This document shows positions 1 to 7,399 of a DNA stretch of 64,000 nt, piece by piece (positions within the stretch are counted from its first letter, which is position 1; every line of letters begins with the position of its first letter). Under the pieces are notes generated by a model. That model saw only the letters and a program-made list of their open reading frames with translations. It made no database searches and was not told where the DNA came from. A program made the translations under genes and the position numbers. This stretch comes from CAZSAK01 sp964605155 (GTDB taxonomy: Bacteria; Pseudomonadota; Gammaproteobacteria; SZUA-140): positions 5,144-69,143 of the forward strand of contig CAZSAK010000017.1 in the NCBI GenBank assembly GCA_964605155.1, written 5' to 3'.

Positions 1-1
1 C

Positions 2-481
2 GCCTTCCTGCGCCGGCTTGAAGACGAGGTTGCACGCGTGCAACGTTACGGTTATCCACTGTCACTTGGATTGATCGATCTGGACGGCTTCAAGTCCATC
101 AACGATCAGTTCGGACATGCCGCCGGAGATGAGGTATTGAATAACTATGCTGCCAACATCCTCTCGATATTCCGTCATCACGACATGGTAGCGCGTTACG
201 GAGGAGAGGAATTTGCGGTGTTACTGCCCAATACCAATATGGAGGGTGCCTTGCAGGCGTTAAAGAAGGTACAGAAACGCGCAGCGGAAACAACCTATAC
301 ATACGAAGGGATCTCCCGCCCCATGCCGACGTTTTCTGCCGGCCTTTCTCTCTACAAACCGGGCGAGACTCCCAGTAACCTGATCGAACGAGCTGACAAG
401 GCACTCTATCAGGCCAAAAACCGCGGCCGCAACCGCATTGAGATCAATAACAGCGAAGGCGCGGATAACTTAAACGATTAG
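2..481 (+). CDS. Diguanylate cyclase, GGDEF domain (5' end outside window)
   Basis: Only the C-terminal GGDEF domain is in the window; the frame is open to the left edge, so the GTG at 38 is unlikely to be the true start. The domain condenses two GTP into cyclic di-GMP. The signature is GGEEF at about bases 200-214, an active variant. The allosteric product-inhibition site RxxD is present as RHHD, five residues before GGEEF. The metal/substrate segment DLDGFKSIND and the family-typical ending NRGRNRI are also visible. What is missing to the left is the start of the GGDEF domain and any sensor domain, so the input signal cannot be named. Catalytic activity and feedback inhibition are inferred from intact motifs. 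Confidence 0.93.
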   Translation, partial: AFLRRLEDEVARVQRYGYPLSLGLIDLDGFKSINDQFGHAAGDEVLNNYAANILSIFRHHDMVARYGGEEFAVLLPNTNMEGALQALKKVQKRAAETTYTYEGISRPMPTFSAGLSLYKPGETPSNLIERADKALYQAKNRGRNRIEINNSEGADNLND

Positions 482-501
482 GTCGCCTTCCTGTTGCGGT
501 T

Positions 502-1470
502 CTATAATGCGTCAGATCTGAACGAATCAATGTAAGCCTGCAGGACCGCGCACCATGCCTCGGCCAGATTCGACCTGTTGTATCCTCCCCCGCCCAAAGC
601 CAACACACGTCCATGACCGATACTGTCGGCGATACGACACAGGCCCAATGCTGTTGTGTAGTGTACATTTGTTGAAAATTGCATATGGGTGATAGGATCT
701 CCGCTGATGGAATCCGCCCCGCATTGAAGTATGATGAAATCCGGCCGGGCGTCATCGATGAATGTCTGGATTTTGTGCCAGTAACGAAAAAATGCCTCGT
801 CATCAGCCGCGGGCGGCAGGGGAAGATTCAGTTTGGTTCCCCTGGCGGCGTCGATTCCGGTTTCATCGGCACTGCCGGTTCCCGGGTAGAGATAATGGCC
901 ATCTTCATGGACATCGACGATCGTCAGGTCGGTATCACGTTCATACGCATAAAAGACACCGTCTCCATGATGTGCGTCTATATCCACATAGGCTATACGC
1001 TGCAGTGAATATTGATTGCGTAGAGATTCAATGACCACCCCGCAATCATTGAAGACACAGAATCCTGATGCCATATCACGACGTGCATGATGCAGTCCTC
1101 CGATCGGTACCAGGGCCCTTGAGCACTTGCCTTCCATAATACGTGCCATGGCATCGACACTGGAACCGACCACATACGCAGCCGCGGTATAGATGCCCTG
1201 CACAGCGGGCGTATCACCGTAATCCAGAAATCCTTCACCGGTTTCCGACAGCGCCTTGACCCGCTCGACATAATCATGGGTATGAAACTGTTCAATGATC
1301 TCCTGAGATGCCAGCTGCGGTTTGCACACTCGCACCTTGTGTTCCAGATCCCGCCGCCTTGCTTCATTCCAGAAGGCATCCAGCCTGTCCGGACCAAATG
1401 GGTGACCGTTTCCAAAACCGTAGCGGGCCAGGTCTTCACCGACATATACGCAGACAGCGGGATCAGGCAC
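502..1470 (-). CDS. Histone deacetylase family amidohydrolase (AcuC/acetylpolyamine type)
   Basis: A 322-residue zinc amidohydrolase of the arginase/deacetylase fold. The catalytic His pair is H127-H128 (GLHHARRD). The zinc ligands are D165 and H167 (DIDAHHGDG) and D253 (GADSISGDP), and the transition-state Tyr is Y297 after a GGGG turn, so every active-site residue is in place. Known members remove acetyl or similar acyl groups from lysine, polyamines or small amides; the substrate cannot be read from sequence. The start is a GTG, three codons after an in-frame stop, and only 15 bases past the terminator of the sec operon on the same strand. Its transcription must therefore begin inside or very near that terminator, or depend on read-through. 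The protein is probably cytoplasmic; no signal peptide is seen. Confidence 0.92.
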   Translation of the reverse strand: MPDPAVCVYVGEDLARYGFGNGHPFGPDRLDAFWNEARRRDLEHKVRVCKPQLASQEIIEQFHTHDYVERVKALSETGEGFLDYGDTPAVQGIYTAAAYVVGSSVDAMARIMEGKCSRALVPIGGLHHARRDMASGFCVFNDCGVVIESLRNQYSLQRIAYVDIDAHHGDGVFYAYERDTDLTIVDVHEDGHYLYPGTGSADETGIDAARGTKLNLPLPPAADDEAFFRYWHKIQTFIDDARPDFIILQCGADSISGDPITHMQFSTNVHYTTALGLCRIADSIGHGRVLALGGGGYNRSNLAEAWCAVLQAYIDSFRSDAL

Positions 1471-1485
1471 ACCGACACCTCAGAC

Positions 1486-1507
1486 AAAAAAGCCCGCGCA
1501 AGCGGGC
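1486..1507 (-). terminator. Rho-independent terminator of the yajC-secD-secF operon
   Basis: Read on the minus strand, a 6-bp GC stem (GCCCGC/GCGGGC) with loop TTGC is followed directly by six T. It begins 26 bases past the secF stop, as expected for the operon end. Confidence 0.85.
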
Positions 1508-1533
1508 CTGCCGATGTGCCGGTAAAAGTACAA

Positions 1534-2469
1534 TCACGGCCTGTCCGTCTCCAGGCCCTCTTTCTTAACCGGCATCAAGTCGGCTTTACTGACACCGAGT
1601 GCTAGCACGAACGTGCTGGCCACGTAGATCGATGAATAGGTACCGATGACGATACCGACGATCAACGCGGTGGCAAAACCGTGAATGATCTCACCGCCAA
1701 AGAAGAATAACGCGATCAGCACCAGCAATGTCGTAAATGACGTCATGATAGTGCGCGATAAGGTCTGGTTTATCGAGGTGTTCAATATCTCTGCGGGTGA
1801 ACCCTTGCGCATCTTGCGAAAGTTTTCCCGGATGCGGTCAAATACAACGATGGTATCGTTGAGTGAATAACCGATCACCGCCAGGATCGCCGCCAGTACC
1901 GACAGATCGAACTCAATCTGCAGGATGGAGAAAAAGCCTATGGTAATGATAACGTCATGGATCAGGGCAATCACTGCACCAAAGGCGAAACGTTTCTCGA
2001 AACGCAGTGCAACATAGATCAGGATGCCGATCAGTGCATATAACATTGCAAGCCCGCCATCCTCGGTCAACTCATCACCGATCTGCGGGCCGACAAATTC
2101 AACGCGACGCAGTTCGACCTGATCGGGGTAGGCCTTTTGTAATACACCGAAGACCTGTGTGCTGATCTCGGCACTGCTCAGTTCTTTACGGGGCGCGAGG
2201 CGGATAAGGACATCACGTGAGGTTCCGAAATGCTGCACAAGAACGTCCTCGTAACCGGCCTCAACCAGATTGTCACGCACACTGCTGGGATCGATTGACT
2301 GGCTGAATTCGAGTTCGATCAGGGTACCGCCGGTGAAATCAATCCCGAGGTTGAGTCCGCGCATGGCTATCGAGGCGATCGCTACAATGATCAACGTAAT
2401 TGAAAAGGCAAGCGCCACCTTGCGCTTGCCGATGAAATCAATAGTGGTGTTTCCCGAGAAGATCTGCAT
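1534..2469 (-). CDS. secF: Protein translocase subunit SecF
   Basis: A 311-residue inner-membrane protein. With SecD and YajC it forms the accessory complex that uses the proton gradient to help pull proteins through SecYEG on the periplasmic side. The N-terminal membrane helix (about residues 14-35) is followed by the family motif GIDFTGGTLIEL, a periplasmic domain, and a bundle of five C-terminal membrane helices with the conserved segments GYSLNDTIVVFDRIREN and LIVGIVIGTYSSIY. The length is normal for gammaproteobacterial SecF. It starts four bases after secD ends, so the two are co-translated, and a strong terminator follows. Confidence 0.97.
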   Translation of the reverse strand: MQIFSGNTTIDFIGKRKVALAFSITLIIVAIASIAMRGLNLGIDFTGGTLIELEFSQSIDPSSVRDNLVEAGYEDVLVQHFGTSRDVLIRLAPRKELSSAEISTQVFGVLQKAYPDQVELRRVEFVGPQIGDELTEDGGLAMLYALIGILIYVALRFEKRFAFGAVIALIHDVIITIGFFSILQIEFDLSVLAAILAVIGYSLNDTIVVFDRIRENFRKMRKGSPAEILNTSINQTLSRTIMTSFTTLLVLIALFFFGGEIIHGFATALIVGIVIGTYSSIYVASTFVLALGVSKADLMPVKKEGLETDRP

Positions 2470-2473
2470 TTGC

Positions 2474-4333
2474 CTATATCGCCAGTTTTTTCACTTTACG
2501 GCCGCCGTAAACCAGGTTGATCACGGCGCGTGAGCCCATGATGGCGGTAAACATCGATGTCAGGATACCGATAGACAATGTCACAGCAAAGCCCTTGATC
2601 GGACCGGTGCCAAACCCGTACAGCACGACTGCGGCGATCAGGGTGGTAATATTGGCGTCGGCGATCGTAGACAATGCCTTCTCGTAACCTGCGTTGATAC
2701 TCGCCTGTGGACTGTTGCCGTTACGCACCTCTTCACGGATACGCTCGAAGATCAGCACATTGGCGTCTACAGCCATGCCTATCGTCAGGACGATACCTGC
2801 GATACCTGGCAGGGTCAGGGTGGCCTGCAACATGGACAATACCGCCACGATCAATACCAGATTAAGGGCCAGGGCAAGGTTGGCGACTAGGCCGAAAGCA
2901 CGATACCACACGGCCATAAATACCAGCACCAGTATAAATCCGATGACAACCGACATAAATCCCCGGTCGATATTATCCTGGCCGAGGCTCGGGCCAACCG
3001 TGCGTTCCTCGACAATTTCGATCGGAGCGGCCAGTGCACCGGCCCGCAACAACAACGCAAGGTCACGTGCCTCCTCGGTACTGTCAAGTCCGGTAATCTG
3101 AAAGTGCTTGCTGAATTGATCTCGAATGGTTGCGATATTGATCACTTCCTCGACCTTCTTGGTCGTCTTGACTTGCTTGCCGTCGACCATACGTGTCTGG
3201 GCTTTGTTTTCGATGAAGACCACCGCCATGTTTTTGCCGACATTCTCGCTGGTGGTCTCACCCATTTGTCTTGCGCCCTTGCCATCAAGCGTAATCGACA
3301 CATTGGGACTGCCCGTTTGCTGATCGATTCCCGACGCCGCATTGATGATCTGGTCACCGGTTACAATGATCTCCTTCTGCAACAATACGGGATTACCGGC
3401 CCTGTCCCTGTACAGGTTTGAACCGAAAGGCACCTGGCCAGCCGCCGCCTGGCTCGCATCATGGGTTTCATCCTGAAGATGAAATTCCAGTGTAGCCGTT
3501 GCACCGAGGATCTCCTTGGCACGCGCCGGATCCTGTACACCCGGCAGTTGCACCACGATCCTGTTCTGGCCCTGTTGTTGTATAACAGGCTCGGCCACGC
3601 CCAGCTCATTCACACGGTTGCGCAGTGTCTTGATATTCGTTTGCAGCGCCAGTTTTTTGATCGATCCGATCTCCTGTTCGCTGATCGATGCCTGAATGTA
3701 GTATTCATTATCCTGATCAATATCCTGCAACGTGAGTTGCGGATACTCCTTGTTTAAAAACTCGTGACCCTGTTGACGTTCATTACTGTCACGGAACTTG
3801 ATTGAAACACCACCGTTGTCACCCCGACCGATTGCGAGGTAACGGATCTTCTCGCCGCGCAGACCTGCGCGTATATCGCTGACGTAGCGTTCTTCGGCCT
3901 GCCGGACGGCGGCATCCATATCGACGCTCATCAGAAAGTGAACACCACCACGCAGATCCAGCCCGAGATACATGGGTAATGCATTAATGCTCGTCAGCCA
4001 GTCGGGTGTTGCCGAGACAAGATTCAGGGCCACCACATAGTTGCTACCAAGCGCAGCGGACACGGCGTCACGGGCCTTTAGCTGATCTTCAGTATCCGAA
4101 AATCGGACCATGATTCCACGTTCAGTCCTTTCAATCGCCTGGTAGCTGATATCCACGGATTTTATCTGCTCTATGACCCGTTGCTGCGTAGCATCGTCGA
4201 TCAGTGCCGATCGCACGGGCGCAATCTGGATCACCGGCACCTCGCCGTATAAATTCGGCAACGCATACAACACGCCAATGATTATGACAACGACGATAAG
4301 CAGATATTTCCACAACGGATACTGGTTTATCAT
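2474..4333 (-). CDS. secD: Protein translocase subunit SecD
   Basis: A 619-residue partner of SecF in the Sec accessory complex. It has an N-terminal membrane helix (about residues 8-26), a large periplasmic region containing the P1 marker LGLDLRGGVHFL near residue 125, and a C-terminal half with membrane helices and the RND-type motif GMAVDANVLIFERIREE. The size matches the E. coli protein (615 residues). It lies 36 bases after yajC and four bases before secF in the same direction. This is the standard yajC-secD-secF operon; nothing unusual is seen. Confidence 0.97.
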   Translation of the reverse strand: MINQYPLWKYLLIVVVIIIGVLYALPNLYGEVPVIQIAPVRSALIDDATQQRVIEQIKSVDISYQAIERTERGIMVRFSDTEDQLKARDAVSAALGSNYVVALNLVSATPDWLTSINALPMYLGLDLRGGVHFLMSVDMDAAVRQAEERYVSDIRAGLRGEKIRYLAIGRGDNGGVSIKFRDSNERQQGHEFLNKEYPQLTLQDIDQDNEYYIQASISEQEIGSIKKLALQTNIKTLRNRVNELGVAEPVIQQQGQNRIVVQLPGVQDPARAKEILGATATLEFHLQDETHDASQAAAGQVPFGSNLYRDRAGNPVLLQKEIIVTGDQIINAASGIDQQTGSPNVSITLDGKGARQMGETTSENVGKNMAVVFIENKAQTRMVDGKQVKTTKKVEEVINIATIRDQFSKHFQITGLDSTEEARDLALLLRAGALAAPIEIVEERTVGPSLGQDNIDRGFMSVVIGFILVLVFMAVWYRAFGLVANLALALNLVLIVAVLSMLQATLTLPGIAGIVLTIGMAVDANVLIFERIREEVRNGNSPQASINAGYEKALSTIADANITTLIAAVVLYGFGTGPIKGFAVTLSIGILTSMFTAIMGSRAVINLVYGGRKVKKLAI

Positions 4334-4369
4334 GGCCTTGAACTTGCCTGCTTTGAATAGACCACGATA

Positions 4370-4702
4370 TCAGTCGGACTTCATGGTTCCCTTGGGCATC
4401 AGGGAACTGACTGCATTTTTCTGCACTTTCACCTCGATGCCTTTTGCCACCTCGATCACCATAAAGCTGTCACCGAGCTGGGTGACCTTGCCGAGCAGGC
4501 CGCCATTGGTCACAACCTCATCACCCTTGGCCAGCGACTCGACCATCTTTTTGTGTTCCTTGGCGCGCTTGATCTGTGGGCGAAGCAATAAAAAATAGAA
4601 AATAACGAAAATCAGTATCAACGGTATCAGGCTCATTAATCCCGATTGAGCACCCGCTGCGGGAGCATTCTGGGCCCACGCTTCTTTGACAAAAAGACTC
4701 AT
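4370..4702 (-). CDS. yajC: Preprotein translocase subunit YajC
   Basis: A 110-residue bitopic membrane protein associated with SecDF. A single hydrophobic helix (about residues 26-42, ending FLLLRPQ) is followed by a cytoplasmic basic stretch (KRAKEHKKM) and the small soluble domain with the family segment KGDEVVTNGGLLGKV. Length and layout are typical. Its position between tgt and secD is the conserved gammaproteobacterial order. Confidence 0.96.
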   Translation of the reverse strand: MSLFVKEAWAQNAPAAGAQSGLMSLIPLILIFVIFYFLLLRPQIKRAKEHKKMVESLAKGDEVVTNGGLLGKVTQLGDSFMVIEVAKGIEVKVQKNAVSSLMPKGTMKSD

Positions 4703-4769
4703 GCTTTATCCTCTTGGTAGTGTCATCCTGTAAATTGCCAGCGCGATATTACCATATATAACAAATATT

Positions 4770-5864
4770 TTATGCACGTTTTGCGTGGAAATCCGCCACG
4801 AAATGATCGAGTTGCCGGTCACTGATGGCCTGGCGCATATCCCGCATCAACTGTTGATAATAATATAGATTGTGATAGGTATTTAACCGGGCGCCGAGAA
4901 TCTCGTTGTTCATCGCCAGATGCCGCAGATAGGCGCGGCTGTAATGACGACATGTATAACAACCGCACTGCTCATCCAGGGGACTGGTATCATTCTTGTA
5001 GCGACTGTTGAGAATGCGAATAATACCATTGCTGACAAACAGGTGGCCATTGCGCGCATTACGCGTCGGGATAACGCAATCGAACATGTCGATACCACGG
5101 CAAACTGCATCCACGATATCTTCAGGTTTTCCCACACCCATGAGATAACGTGGTTGTGAAACCGGCATGCTTGGCGCCAGATCATTGACCACTTCAAGCA
5201 TCGCTTCCCGCGGTTCACCGACCGACAGCCCACCTATTGCATATCCGTTGAAACCCATATCGACCAGGCGTTCAAGTGATTCCAGGCGCAGCTGCCTGAA
5301 CACACCACCCTGGACAATCCCGAATAGTGCCGCCGGCTGATCCTGATGAACGGTCCTGCAGCGTTGCGCCCACCGCAATGACAATTCCATTGACCTACGT
5401 ACATCTGCTTCATCAGCCGGATAAGGGGTACATTCATCAAAACACATAATGATATCGGCGCCCAGGATATGCTGGACCTTGATGGATTCCTCCGGACCAA
5501 GAAAGATCTTGTCGCCGTTGACGGGTGACCTGAATGTGACACCCTGTTCCGATATATCACGCATATCACTCAGGCTGAATACCTGATACCCCCCCGAGTC
5601 CGTCAATATCGGTCCATCCCACTGCATGAACCGGTGCAGACCACGATGTGCCGCGATCGTCTCCGTTCCGGGACGCAGCATGAGATGAAAGGTATTGGCG
5701 AGAATGATCTCCGCACCAATCTCATGCAATTCTTCCGGTGTCATCGCCTTGACTGTCGCCCCTGTGCCGACGGGCATGAAGGCGGGAGTATGAATAACAC
5801 CGCGCTGTAACCTCAGTAGGCCGTTGCGGGCGGAACCATCGACATCAGTTACAGTAAATTCCAT
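4770..5864 (-). CDS. tgt: tRNA-guanine transglycosylase (Tgt)
   Basis: A 364-residue enzyme that swaps guanine at position 34 of GUN-anticodon tRNAs for the queuosine precursor preQ1. The general acid/base Asp is D89 (LTDSGGYQVFS) and the nucleophile is D262 (FDCVIPTRNARNG). The structural zinc site is C300, C302, C305 and H331 (CGCYTC then HNLYYY). All key residues are intact and the length is close to the E. coli enzyme (375). It sits 86 bases downstream of queA, which carries out the next step on the same tRNA base, and upstream of yajC. Confidence 0.97.
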   Translation of the reverse strand: MEFTVTDVDGSARNGLLRLQRGVIHTPAFMPVGTGATVKAMTPEELHEIGAEIILANTFHLMLRPGTETIAAHRGLHRFMQWDGPILTDSGGYQVFSLSDMRDISEQGVTFRSPVNGDKIFLGPEESIKVQHILGADIIMCFDECTPYPADEADVRRSMELSLRWAQRCRTVHQDQPAALFGIVQGGVFRQLRLESLERLVDMGFNGYAIGGLSVGEPREAMLEVVNDLAPSMPVSQPRYLMGVGKPEDIVDAVCRGIDMFDCVIPTRNARNGHLFVSNGIIRILNSRYKNDTSPLDEQCGCYTCRHYSRAYLRHLAMNNEILGARLNTYHNLYYYQQLMRDMRQAISDRQLDHFVADFHAKRA

Positions 5865-5950
5865 TGTCAGCCAGAGGTATGTTTACACGGATCATGAAGT
5901 ATCCAGCTTCATTCAGTTATTTATTTATTCAAATCGCTACCGGCACTGTT

Positions 5951-6985
5951 TCACCTGCGAGTCCCGCGGGTGATAAACATGGCGTCTCCATAACTGTAGA
6001 AACGGTATCGCCGTTTGATGGCATGTCCGTATGCGGCAAGGACATTGTCCTTACCGGCGAAAGCGCAGATCAGCATAAGCAGTGTCGATTCTGGCATGTG
6101 AAAATTCGTAATTATCGCATCCACAGTGCGAAATTCATAACCCGGATATATGAAGATGTCGGTTTCGCCCTTGTACGGTGAAATCCCGTCCTCCCTGCTC
6201 ACGGCTTCCAGGCTGCGCACTACCGTTGTCCCCACAGCAATCACCCTGCCACCGTTCCTGCGTGTCTCACGTACCTGCTCACATACGGGCGCAGTCACCT
6301 CGAAATATTCACGATGCATGCGATGTTCACGGATGTCATTAACGCGAACCGGCTGGAATGTTCCTGCCCCGATATGCAAGGTTACATAGGCAGCGTTAAC
6401 ACCAACGGAATCCAGACGGGCCATCAAGGCCCGATCAAAGTGCAGACCCGCGGTAGGTGCGGCGACCGCCCCGTCAAACCTGGCATAGACGGTTTGATAG
6501 CGTTCGATGTCAACGTAACTGTCGCCCCGCCCGAGATAGGGGGGTAGCGGTACATGCCCGATTTCCTCAAGGAGACTCAAAACGGGCCTTGTGTCATCAA
6601 TATGCAGGCGATAAAACCCGGCCTCACGCCCTTCGATCCGCACGCGCACCCCGTTCTCGAGTTCAACGTGACAGTTTATCCGCAGCGGTTTGCTTGCACC
6701 AATTTGCGCCACGACATGATTGTTATCCAATATCCGTTCGATAAGCACTTCGACCTTGCCACCGGTTGGCTTGGTGGCGAAAAGTCGCGCCGGTATCACC
6801 CGTGTATTATTGAATATCAGCAGGTCGCCGGGCCTTAAAAGTGTGCATAGCTCATCAAATTTCCTGTCCATGACCTTTCCGTCGGAACCATCAAGGCACA
6901 ATAACCGGCTGCTGCCGCGCTCAGGGAGAGGCTCCTGGGCGATAAGCCCTGCGGGCAGGTCATAATAAAAATCTGAACGCTGCAT
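5951..6985 (-). CDS. queA: S-adenosylmethionine:tRNA ribosyltransferase-isomerase (QueA)
   Basis: A 344-residue enzyme that transfers and isomerises the ribosyl part of S-adenosylmethionine onto preQ1 in tRNA to give epoxyqueuosine. Family features include the start FYYDLPAGLIAQEPLPERGSSR, the segment LIFNNTRVIPARL, the core AAPTAGLHFD, and the C-terminal TNFHMPESTLLMLICAFAG. It is the first gene of the leftward queA-tgt-yajC-secDF operon. The ATG at 6985 follows an AGGGAATCAGG ribosome-binding region. The queA promoter must lie in the short space before the divergent tRNA-Leu gene. Confidence 0.97.
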   Translation of the reverse strand: MQRSDFYYDLPAGLIAQEPLPERGSSRLLCLDGSDGKVMDRKFDELCTLLRPGDLLIFNNTRVIPARLFATKPTGGKVEVLIERILDNNHVVAQIGASKPLRINCHVELENGVRVRIEGREAGFYRLHIDDTRPVLSLLEEIGHVPLPPYLGRGDSYVDIERYQTVYARFDGAVAAPTAGLHFDRALMARLDSVGVNAAYVTLHIGAGTFQPVRVNDIREHRMHREYFEVTAPVCEQVRETRRNGGRVIAVGTTVVRSLEAVSREDGISPYKGETDIFIYPGYEFRTVDAIITNFHMPESTLLMLICAFAGKDNVLAAYGHAIKRRYRFYSYGDAMFITRGTRR

Positions 6986-7008
6986 CCTGATTCCCTGTTA
7001 ATACCAGC

Positions 7009-7038
7009 TTGTCACTTGAGTCATGTGGCTTGTATACT
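7009..7038 (+). promoter_or_regulatory. Probable sigma-70 promoter of tRNA-Leu
   Basis: TTGTCA at 7009-7014 (5 of 6 to consensus), an 18-base spacer, and TATACT at 7033-7038 (5 of 6). The -10 element ends 11 bases before the mature tRNA 5' end. Confidence 0.65.
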
Positions 7039-7049
7039 TGAGCGTTATT

Positions 7050-7136
7050 GCCGGGGTGGCGGAACTGGTAGACGCGCCGGACTCAAAATCCGGTGGTTTT
7101 GCGACCGTGAGAGTTCGAGTCTCTCTCCCGGCACCA
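7050..7136 (+). tRNA. tRNA-Leu, anticodon CAA
   Basis: An 87-base class II tRNA with the CCA end encoded (7134-7136). The acceptor stem GCCGGGG pairs with TCCCGGC, with one G-T pair. The anticodon stem CCGGA/TCCGG (7077-7081 and 7089-7093) closes the loop CTCAAAA, placing anticodon CAA at 7084-7086; it reads UUG. A long variable arm typical of tRNA-Leu lies between the anticodon stem and the T stem GAGAG/CTCTC with loop TTCGAGT. Confidence 0.97.
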
Positions 7137-7399
7137 GTCAGGCTCCGGGCCCGTTTTCTCCCGGTTGACAGGCATGACGATAACGAAAATATAATTAAGC
7201 TACACTTAAACAACCATTATTAGTCTATTAAATTTAAAAACAATAAATTATACGACTTGATCACCATAATTGTTCGCGCTCATTCCCGGCTCTGGTTCAA
7301 TATTATATATATGGCGCATGTGTACCTTAATTGTATCAACAGCGGATGTGAGGTAGTGACATACAACTACATCATGGGTAACAGGATATTTTAACAGAC

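Noticed and set aside
7023..7223. 66-codon frame across tRNA-Leu (VAELVDAPDSKSGG) and its 71-codon minus partner at 6998-7213
   Set aside because: These are the well-known false translations of a tRNA-Leu gene and its complement; the tRNA explains the sequence.
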